This document shows positions 51,001-63,000 of a stretch of 64,000 bases of DNA, piece after piece. Each line of letters begins with the position of its first letter. Within the stretch, counting starts at the first letter, position 1. The translations under genes were made by a program, and so were the position numbers. The notes beneath the pieces are model-generated. The model did not search any database. It worked only from the letters and a program-made list of their open reading frames with translations, and was not told the DNA's origin. This DNA comes from Gyrodactylus bullatarudis (lineage: Eukaryota; Platyhelminthes; Monogenea; Gyrodactylidea; Gyrodactylidae): contig SSNU01000069.1 in NCBI GenBank assembly GCA_012064415.1, forward strand, positions 111,408 to 175,407, given 5' to 3'.

Positions 51001-54000
51001 AATTTCAAAATTACTCTAATGCATGAATGTTAAGAAGTCTACAGAAACTTTTTTATCAATCTTCATTACTTAAAAATAACCTTAATCAAAGCATCCCCAT
51101 CACAAAGTACTTGTAACGTATGAGTCAACTGAGTACATGTAATATATTGTACATGATCTATGGAAGGCCAACCAATCAAATATTGTCTTTCTCTTTATAG
51201 TGGCATGTAAAGACTGACGAGTATGCCTGAAATAAAGTACTTATTTCTCCAATTATCAGGCATCGCCTTTCTCATAGATATAAAAATAACTGTTTTATGA
51301 ACTAGATGATCCTTTTAAATAAAGTTAACGGTTTTCAAATCATACATTGAATCGATTAAAAATTTCATGAAATTACTTGACATTCTTCCGTTAAGATTTC
51401 CATTTGTTACTGGATTACCAACAGAGCTTGAGCCTTGATTCAGCTGAACAGTGTAAGTTACATTATCACAAGACCTTGCAGGTTCCACAATTGTGTATAA
51501 GACAGAAGTACTATTCTCTACTTTAGGTATTATTGAAATTGGTGAATCCAAAGTACCTAAATTATAAAACTTGTTTATCATTCATTATAATCATTAACTA
51601 TTGTAATCTTACACTAAGAAAAGGTTCAATTGTGTGAAAACAAAACCCTTTATTGTTTAATAGAAAATTATAATCATGAAGATATTCAAAGAGAAACGCA
51701 TTTTGTGATCTAACATGACATGAATTGACATGAAGATGAGAATTCACTTGTTTTTACAAAAAAAACTCAATATTTTTCTTCGGAAAGTCAGGAAAAATTT
51801 ATTTTTCCATAATAAAATGAGCCAATAAGTTGTGGAAATTAAAAAAAATCTGAAAGGATTCAATTTACCCAATTGGCTCATTTTATTATGGAATTCGATT
51901 TTCCTGACTTTCCGAATAAAAATATTGAGTTTTTTGTAAAAATAAGTGAATTCTCATCTTCATGTCAACTAGGTTTAGGTAGTTTCCTAAATTTTATTAT
52001 CTTATAATAATTTATATTGTTTCTATTACCTTTAGAATTCAAATTTCAGGTCTCTAGGGTTAATTTTTTTCTTAAAGACAAGAAAAATAGTCTGCAAAAC
52101 ATCTGAATCAGGGTTAATGAGACTTCAAAGATGATCAATTAGACATCAGCAATCTGGACTTGTTTTCTCTACAAAGTCAATTATCACACACTTAAATGAG
52201 TGCAAACAAGGTGTATAGAAAAATGGAATGACAAAAAACCTAAAAGAGCTTTTGATACTACATATATGAGATTTAGTATAAGTAGTCCAAAAAATTAGAT
52301 TTTGGTATAGGTTAAATTTAAAATTATCTCTATCTTGATCAATATTATATAATAATTTTTAATACTTTTAGGTAAAGTTAGCTTTGAACTTGGTGCCGAC
52401 AAAGGACCTAAGGCGTTGCTTGTCTTTCCTTGAACTCTTATTTGGTATGTTGTGCAGGGGATTAAACCAGTAATTGTCTTTGGAGAACTAGTTGCTTTAA
52501 GTTCTTTTGGGCGACCTCCTATCGGATTATAAGTTATTATATATTCATTGATGCCTTCTAGTGGAGTCCATGCTAATTCGATTGTAGTATCGGTTTCATT
52601 GCTTGGAGTTATTCCTGTCACTTCGCTAGGTATAGTTGCTTGAGGAAGTGTTAAAAATTTAATTAAAATTGATAAAAACTCATAAGAATACATTGAATAT
52701 TTAAGAAGAAAACTATTTTCAAAGTTTATACACCATTTCAGTTTAATAATTATAATTATAAGGCCTTATTTGAGTTTCAGATCTTGAATGAGGTAAATCT
52801 ATATGCAATCGTAGACTTTTTTTGTAGCGTAAATAAGACTTGAAGTATGTGTGAATGCTCGGTCAGTGATTTTAGTTTCTACATTGATCTTGTTGTATAT
52901 ATTATATTATGTATGATGAGTGAAGGCCCTTATTTGTGAAAATCCATTTTTTAAATCAAATTATAAATTGATTATAATTTCCGCATTTTGAAAAGAGATC
53001 AACTCCAAAAAATTGATGCGTATCTGAATTCGAATTAGCAGATAGGATATTCCAAGTAATCTTGTTCTTCACTTTCAGAAGAATCACTACCTAAATTCTT
53101 AGAATCGATCAGAGTTTCGATATCAGAGGACATGTTTTCTTCTTCTTAGCTCATGTTATGAAAAAATGAGAAAATCATATAGAATACAATGTGAGTTCCC
53201 CGTTAGTTGAATTTTTCATAACAGACTATCTTTGATACATTTTTGTTTGGGGAAACGATAAAAACTAATGGTAACAAGGTTGTAATCTAGAACTTGTAGA
53301 TTATTAGTTTAGCTAGGAATAGGTTTTTGTTTGATTAAGATATGGCTCTCCTATCTAAAGTTATTATAAATCAAAATATGATTGAGGCGAGGGTTAATTA
53401 AACCAAAAGTTAACGTCTAACCAATTCAAATTTGTCGGAGAGAATCTGATTAGTTTTTAGTCTTAAATTCTAGCTAGACTGTTCCTGTAAAATCCTTAAG
53501 CAAATGATTTCAGCAAACACTTTTAAAACATATTTGAAATTTTGATGATATTCTAGTAATTTAATTTTTGATTATTCATTATTTCGCAAAAATAAACCAT
53601 TGGGAATAGTGTTGGATCTCTAGTCACAATAATTTATAGAATTTCTTTTGTTTCAATGCCATAATAGAAAATAATTTCTGAAACTCACCTCCACCAGTAT
53701 ACGTTATCTGTTCAGAGTCGAGGCTAGTACTGAATTCCTTTGTCAAATCATCTTGTACTCGCATACTTCCGAAATATTTCAAGCCAGCAGTTATGTCTTT
53801 TCTTAGTAATGTTCCTTGTAAATCTCTTGTTGTGACTCTGAGAACCTCCTCCTTGGTTAACCCTTCTGAAAATAACACAACTACATTGGAGTATGTGTTA
53901 CAGTTATTAACATCAGCCTTTTTGATAGTCCAAACGATATTATTTTCGGCATTTTCATACAGCACAAAAGATAGAGCTGGTGATGGTTCTGATAAAAAAC

Positions 54001-57000
54001 ATATTCATAAGAAATTTTGAATTTTCAATGGATTGATTTTCAAACTAACTTGGAGCTAAAGTTTTTACTTTAACCAAAAAAGAATAAGCGCTGGTTTTCC
54101 CTTGAGTAGATACACTATTAACGGAAATTGAATATTCTGTACAGGGTTTAAGTCCGACTAGTTCAAAGTTCGTGGGTGGTTCCTGACCTGGTATTACAGC
54201 TTTTACAGTTCGGGTTTCTTTTACTCCTGTAGCTGAGGAATACATTACTGTATAAGAATCCACTGTTACATTTTGTACAACAGGACCTTTTTGCCAAGCT
54301 ACTGAGATTCTCTCTTTACCAGGAATTCCGGTCAAGTTGGTTGGTGTAGATGGAGGAACCAATGCTAGGCATACAAAGTTAAATAAAAAATTATCTCATC
54401 ATAGTGAATTTATCATCGAAAATAGTCACTGAAATGAAATGGTGAATAGTTAAAACTTTCTTTCATTTATAAACTCATAATGTTGTATTCTCAAAAATTG
54501 AAGAATATCACAAAAAAAAATATCTTACGTGCATTTCCAGTCGTAAATACTGATCCATTCACTGGACTGCTCTCCAGGCCAGTTGAAACATCTTTAACAG
54601 TAATAATAGAAGTGTAGTTTGTATTTGCTGTCAGTCCTGTAACCGTTAAGGATTTGTTTTTATTTTCATACGTTTTACCACCTACAGCAGTCTTGTAGAC
54701 ATAATTACCACACTGGGGTCGAATAACATTATCAACAATATTTATGACTGCTTGTACTGAATCTATAGCTGTACCAGATGCAGATATGATTGGTTCAGGC
54801 TCTAATTTTTTTAAATTAGTGTTGAGAATTAAAATTTATTTCTTTACGCTTACGAGTAGCTGAGGTCACAACGATTATTGGAGCTGAATCAGGACTTCTA
54901 TTAGCACCATCTTTACCGTAAACAGAAATTAAATATTGGGTGCATTGAGTCAATCTGTCTATTGTTATGGTAGTAGTTGTGATTGCGTCCTTGTAATCAG
55001 CACCATTAACACTAACTGTGTAAGAGGTAGCTCCAGCCAACGCAGTCCAGGTTAGAGAAATCGTTGCATTTGTTTTTGCAGTTGATTTAAGATTGGTCGG
55101 TCCGGTATTGAATCTTCCAGCTATGTTTGATAAAATTGGCTTGCATTAATTCGAAGTTAATTTTAGATTTGGTGACGTGAGAAATGAATAACAATTTTTC
55201 ATGTTTTAATTGGGAGAGAAATTTATTAAAGATGATAGTCAGGGAAAATACTTGTCTTAAATTAAAAATTACAAATAATGAATAGTGCAGCACCTATACT
55301 TACAAAGGTTACTAGAAATATTTCGTTCTAGGTACTTGGGCAATATATCCCACAGGAACGTTTTATTTGGTAATGGATTAGCCCATGTCGCTGAATGTTA
55401 CAGCTTACTAATGGATCTCACCAAGACTGGTACGAAAACTAATGGATCCCAGTCTCGGTGTAACATTCAGCGACATGGGCTAATACATCACCAAATAAGA
55501 CGTTCCTGTGGGATATATTACCTAAGCACCTAGAATGAAATATTTCTATTACAAATAATTTTTATTTAACAATTTCTTTCTTACCTGATGAAGAAGTTGT
55601 AAAAGTCAATGAATCGACAGATGTTGATACAAGTTTATAATCTGGAATTTCTACAGCAACTGTTGCATTATATTGAGTTGAAGGAGCTAGTCCAGTCAGT
55701 GTTACTATATAAAACCACAGTTTAAGATTACAAAGATATATAATAAGTAAGAGGAACTAACTTGATTTTGCTTTAGTCACTATTGTGCTGACGATGGCTC
55801 TATTCAACTTAGCACTTACTCTATAGTGCCAGTTTGCACAAGCTGGTTTTGGTGTAGAATCTACAATTGTAACTACAGCTTGTGTACCATCTGAACCTTG
55901 ACCACCAGAAACACTAGTGATCGGGGCTGGAACTAAAGAAATTAAGTTGTTAAGTAATCCTATCACAATAAAAATTTTTGACTTAAATTCCATTTTAACA
56001 ATTATTTGTGGGTGAAGGAGAAATTCTTCATCAACCACTTTAAGCCAAATCTGTGTTCGGGAAAATTACTCTTATAACCTTCAATTACCCTGGTCTATGT
56101 GAGCTTTTTCACCTTTTTCTTCACTGTTGCTATTTATTGAAGATTTTTGGTGTTTTTGTGCTTAAATTATATTCTAATTTCTCAACTTTTACTTTGCTTC
56201 TTTCAAAATTTGTAAAATATTATTTTCCATCAATTTCAAACTTTTATCATCTATTTATGAACCTTTAGTCTATAAAAAGTCCTTTCTTTTATATCTACAA
56301 ATTTCATTTTCAAATTTGGCTCTAAAAATCTCTCATTTTTCTCTCAAAAGAATAAATTCCAGTTCTCTGTTAAATTGAAAGGTTGGAAATCTATGACTTT
56401 TACAAAAAAATCGATTGTTCAAATATTTTGAAATCAAGGCCTACTTTGTTCATTCAAGACAAATAAAGAAATTTTTTATTCGAGCGATAATATTGTCGAA
56501 CTTTATCAAAAACATGTAAACCGATAATAGATATTTTTCAAATTTTGAGCTGAAAAATTTCATTGATTTCAAACTGAGAAGATGGTCAGAAGAAGATGAA
56601 AAAAGATCAAAATTAGATTATTTAAGAGATGGATTAATGAATAAATAAATGTTATATGGTAAGTCTGACCTGATGATCTCAAAATTTGAAAATCCTTCGA
56701 GAGGTAAACTTTATTTGATATACGCTCAGCGCTCTCAATTTAGAGGCTAAGATTGTCGCTAGTATAATGCCTAAATTGATGTTTTATCTATTTTGGCTAG
56801 ATATTTATTGTTGTCAGGATTAAAGACTAAAGCTTGTCAGTAACCTCATAAGTTATGAATCATAACACAAATTTTGACTAGACGAGTATTAGTGAAACTT
56901 ATTTTAAATGTTAGATATCTGGTTTTTATTAAGTAGAATGTATAAATGTAAGATTCAAGCCTTCTTTTCGAATGACTGAATGATGTGTATTCGTATGATA

Positions 57001-60000
57001 TCAATATGTGTGTACATTTACATATATGATTGGTGTATGCTGGTTTAGGTTCCCTATCTGAAGACTAGAACAAATCCTGATCTTTTTCTGCAAATGATAA
57101 AGATAACCAAATCTTTAATTCTGGTGAATCTTTAATTTTCAAAATGAAGATATTTATAACGACTTCGGATGAAGTATAAGTTTTATAACACTTCAGATAT
57201 TCTAACCCTCTTAATGATTCTTTCATTTGAAAAAGAAAATAGTTGTGAAGAAACTTAAAAATTAAATCAATTAGTTAAAATTATTATAATTTTAAATGTA
57301 TTATGATAAATATTTTGGAACTACATACTGAAAGAATCAAATTTAAATCCTAATTTAAAAACTACTTACCTGAAGGTAGAGTAACGACAGGATAATCTGC
57401 AGAATATGGAGAGGTATTCTTATTAGCCGCTGTATATGTTCTAACTTTAATTATGTATGTCTTGCAGGAATCCAAGTTTAGAATATCAATATAATTTGTC
57501 TCTGTTTGATTCACTTGGCCATTAACTGAAAGTTCATAGCCATCGACAGTTTCTGATACTTCATTCCAAGTGGCAGTAAAGCTTGTGCTTGTTATATTAG
57601 ACGCTGTTATTCCAACAGGAGTAGGTACTGATCAGAAATGAATGAAATCATTTATAAAATTAATTACAATTTTAATGTGAATAAAGAAATAAATTCATTT
57701 TTTTCTAAACGTTATAGGATTCCTTGGATTTCATTCATTTTATTCTATTTCTGAAAGTTATCACCCCTCTCCCAGAGTAAAATTCACATAATCAATTATA
57801 AGTTAACTTCTAAATTATAATATTCTTATATTATAATTATCTTACAGTAAAAATATTTTTATTGAAACACGAGTATTTACCCCCTAATTAATTATTATTT
57901 ATCTCGACCTATCTGAATGTATAAAAATCACTTGCATTCTGATTGGTCGAGACAATACTTAATTAGCGGGTAAATATTCGTGTTTCAATAAAAATAAGAT
58001 GTTTCAATAGAAATATTTTTACTGTAAATAAAAAGTTAATTACAAATTCCCAAGGGTATAAGACCTTTTTTAAAATTGGTCTAAGTCATTTTTGTGAAAA
58101 GTCAAAGATATTTTCGGCATATTATCAAAAGTCTGTTTACAAAAAGTACAAGTGATATTTCCAGATATTATCATTTGGCCTAACAAATTTACACGTTTCA
58201 TGCATCAAATGTTTTCATCACTTGGTCTAAGTTTTTTGACACTGAGTCTTAGCTAGAGAATTTTTAATTTTTGATGAAAAGACTAAATCAGATTTTTATC
58301 CCAATTCTGATAGCACCATTTTCTTTTTTCAAATTGTTGTTGAGATAGAATATTGAAATTTAATTAAGAACATGATGCTACTTGATGATGATTATAGTGA
58401 ATATCACATACTTTTGATAATATTTGTATACTGAAAATATCTTTGACTTTTTGCAAAAGTGACTTAGATCAATTGTAAAAAAGGTCTTATACCTTTGGAT
58501 ATTTGTAATTTACCCTTAAAAAAGCATTTTCCATTGAGAATACCCGGTAAACACGAGGCAGGTTTGATCAGTGAAAATTACTCTTATTCATCAGATTTAA
58601 ACAATGATAATCCACATACCCAATTTCAATTATTCAAACCTCCTTTATACTAAAAGAGTTACCTATCTTTTTAAACGTTGAAAATTAAAATATTGTACGA
58701 TTATTGCTGCTTCAATTACCTTTGACACATGGAATGAAAATGGGAGAATTTTTTTAACATAAGTTAAACGATAAAATCCCCAATAATGCGCTCATTTCTA
58801 CTGCTTGGTACATAAAATAATTTGGTCTTTATCAAGAAATAAGCCTTGTTTTAATTTAACGTTAACTACGACATATTACAGGCTTGAGATAGGACGAAAT
58901 TTTGAGCCTTCCAAATGAATAAATTTTTACAACTCACATTTTGGTAGTGCTTCTGCAGCTATAATTTATTTTTAAAATATCAATAACATGATGAAAATAA
59001 ATTTTATCAAATAAAAATGTCTAAAATTTCTAATGGTTTTTGAATAATTCGTTAAAAATTTCTAAAACTTAAAGATGATACTCTCATCATGAGAGTTTAC
59101 TGTTTTTACAAAAAGTTCAATATATCTCTCCGAAAGGTCGGGAAAAAATATTTAAAAAGAGTAATAAGAAGATTTTCATAAATTGAGCCTTTATCTCAGG
59201 CATAATCGTCAGTGGAATACAAACCAATTAGAAATCGAATTTTTTAAAGAAATATTTGCAAATTTAAGGTTTTGTTTAGTAAATATTAGAAGTAATTAGA
59301 AACAATTAGATCTAGTTCATCTTTTCACATGAGCCCATATTTTATTCAAAAATAATCTGTTTTTTTGTTTCACTTTATTCTAAAAGAGTTTTTTGCTCGA
59401 TTTAAGAGAAGTAATTTTATTTTTGGTTAATAAAATTTATTCTCTTTAATAAATTTTTTTTCTTCTCATATAACACTGCTCGGAGATTTTTCAACTTTTT
59501 TATAGAGATTTAACCAAATTCACACATGGTGTACAGAATTTCGCGCTGATTCCAAATATACTAATATCAATATATGTTTCCCTAAAAATTTAGAGATAAT
59601 AGCCCTCGAAGTTTTTTTATTATTTTTGTTGTCATGGTATTTTCAATGGGTCCCTAATTTCACTTCCTAGCAAGATTATGATTCCTGATTAAAACATTTG
59701 CAATTCAAATCAATAAGGAAAATAGTAAAATAGTTATAAGACTTTAAAGGTTAAAAATCAATAAGAAATGTTAATTTTTTCGTAACTAAATTTCGCTTAA
59801 AATTCGAAAAATAAAATTTTGTGCAGGCTTATGATTCCTGATTAAAGCATTTGCGGAGAATAAGTAATTTCTCAGCTCTTTGTTGATGTTATAATTATAA
59901 TCATTAGCACACGTAATTTTATAACTTGTGTATTAAAATTTTTAAGTGGTCGATTTAAATTTTAGACACAAGTTATAAAATTACGTGTGCTAATGATTAT

Positions 60001-63000
60001 AATTATAACATCAACAAAGAGCTGAGAAATTACTTATTCTCCGCAAATGCTTTAATCAGGAATCATAATCTTGCTAGGAAGTGAAATTAGGGACCCATTG
60101 AAAATACCATGACAACAAAAATAATAAAAAAACTTCGAGGGCTATTATCTCTTAATTTTTTAGGGAAACATATATTGATATTAGTATATTTGGAATCAGC
60201 GCGAAATTCTGTACACCATGTGTGAATTTGGTTAAATGTCTATAAAAAAGTTGAAAAATCTCCGAGTGGTGTAATTCTTTTAAATTAGAAGCTTCTGTAC
60301 TATTTTGATATGACTTTTTTCTATAAAATATTCTTCAAATCTTCTCAATCGTATTGAAAATATATTGAATAAGCATTTTTTGAAACCAAAAAATAATTTT
60401 TATCAGGATAAATTTTCCAATTATCCAATTCTCATAATAAATGAAATAATCAAACCTGGAAATAGCCAAATCAAGAAAATTCTTCATCTTGAACCTTGAA
60501 TTTTCTCCAATTAATAAAAAATAGTAGGGAATAAATTTTAGAAGAAAACGATGAAAGTTTTATTTAGTTAAAAAATTATATAACTTACGAAGAGTTATTG
60601 TTGAGACTTGGTTACTATTAATACCTTGGCTTTCAGTGCCTATATTAGTATCTCTAGCTTTGACGTTAGCTGTATATGAAGTTCCTGGTGTGAGATCGGT
60701 AATATTAAATATCAAATTTTCGGTAGTATACTTCTTCGAATTTATGTATATGTCATAAACGATTTGAGCACATGATGGTCTCTGTATATCTTCAATTGTA
60801 ATTTTGATTTCTGTATATGAAACAGCTACAAGTGTTGCACCTCGCACATCTTGCGGATCTGAATGAAATCAATATTAGATATTTTAGTACGCCGTATACA
60901 AAGATATATTAAATTCATTTACCATTTAGCAATAAAAATTTAATATTGAAAATTTAAATTAAAACTTTTTAAAAATGTAAATAATGATAGAATATTTACT
61001 AGATTTAGGATTATGTAATAAATTTAGGATTATGTAATAAATTTAGGATTATGTAATAAATTTAGGATTATGTAATAAATTTAGGAATTAAATGTGATAA
61101 TTTTGAACTAAATAGCTGTTTGGCATATATTGACTATAACGTTGTTCGCTTGCTACCTGACTATGTTGTCTTCTGGTTTGTATTATTACGAATAAGTAAT
61201 TCACGTAGTTTTTCAAACACGTCCGAAAATCCACTTATATTCATAATTCAGAAAATTAAAAGAAGATATATTAAAACCAAATGTACATTTCTTGAAGCAT
61301 CATCGTGGTAATTCTTCAAAAATGATATTAGTTGAGAATTCATTCAAGATAATATTTTACAAATAATGGAAGAAATAGTAAAGTCAAAGAAAATAAGAAT
61401 AAAATGCAAGCTAAAAAAACACCAAAACTCTCCAATAAATAGCAACAGTGGAGAGAAAAGTGAAAAAGCTCACATAGGCCAAGGTAATTGAAGATTATAG
61501 GAATAATTCTTTTGAACACATAGATTAGGTTTATATAGGTTAATAAGAAATTTTTCTTTCACCCATACATCTATGCTGTCGTCACTAGGGTTTTTGTATA
61601 AAACGAAAAAATAGAAATTGAAGCTGTATGATCTTCTTGTCTAAGATGCCTTGTAACCGCAGTATCCTTCTTCAGATGATCCTCCGCTCGTGTAGATAAT
61701 TTCCTAATCGTTCTACCAATATAGAACACAATCACATTGGAATTTGTAAAATAATAGAGTTTTCTCCTCTGGCTTCAGTAAATCCTTATGAATCAAACTA
61801 AACAATCTCTGAGTCTTAAATACAATTTTCAATTGTATGTTATTATAATGTTGATTGATGAGATCATTTAACCTTCTCCTAATATCATTACTGAACCCAT
61901 CACCTTTGAGGTTGAGCTTCATAAAAATAGTTGTTTTTTCCGATTCATCTGTTTCGACAACCTCATTTCTATCCATGGATACATTCATGAATTTGTCAAC
62001 AAATTTACCGGGATAACCATTATCCTTCAGACTTAACTTCACGTTCTCTATTTCGTTAGACCATTCCTCAGGGCTTGCTATCTTTTTTATCCTCTTACTT
62101 AGACCAATTACCAAGCCAACTTTATGAGAGATAGGACTGAAACTGGCATAATGTAGATACTTCCCGGTGTCAGTCTTCTTCTTATAAATATTTCTCAGAA
62201 TTGATCCATCTTCTCTTCTAGTTAATTTGACATCTAAGAAACTCAAGATACCATTAGATTCTCTTTCCATAGTAAAAACTATATTCGGATGAAACGAATT
62301 CATCTTGGAGAAAAAATCATCTACTGATACGTTAGGTTTCATTAAAATAAAAGTGTCATCAACATATCTGATGTAAACATCAGCGTAAGAATTGATTGTT
62401 TCAGACATTTTATTTAATTCTAACCAGCTTAGGAAGATGTCTGTTAAAAGAGGACTAAGAGGTGAACCCATAGCTATTCCATCTTTCTTTTACTTTGAAT
62501 ACTTTGTTTTGAAATGATAAAGGAAGGTTTGAACAACAGATCCTAATGAGATCAGTGATTTCATTACTTTGCATTTCAAAACCTTCGTGTTCATCAATGA
62601 AAGATTTAATAACAGATAATGTCTCCTCAATAGGTATACTAGGAAATAAAGAGCTTACATCTAATGAAATCATTTCATTTAAACCAATATTTAAATTCTT
62701 AGTTCTATCTACAAAAGCGAATGTATCTTTAACAACATATTTAGCATAATATGTATGTATTGGTTTTTTTACAGTGAATGAAATCGTATTTTGGATTTGA
62801 TTTTAGATTCTGTCATGGATAATTTTGCTGAAAAACATTAAAGCAAATTTATTCAAAGGTTTTTCGTACTTTTCGTTAATTAAAATTTTACCAGGTTATA
62901 CAAAACTTCGTGCTCTTTCGAATAGTATAAATATTGAGACGAGTATAGTTCGAATAAGAGAGTTATGGTATTTCAGCTATTAAGCTACGTGGAATAATAT

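Noticed and set aside
53793..54020. Plus-strand frame of 75 codons
   Set aside because: It is antisense to an FN3 exon (53,988-53,689) with better coding features.
61120..61311. Plus-strand 63-codon frame beside the 19-bp tandem repeat
   Set aside because: No recognisable domain or splice context; probably chance.
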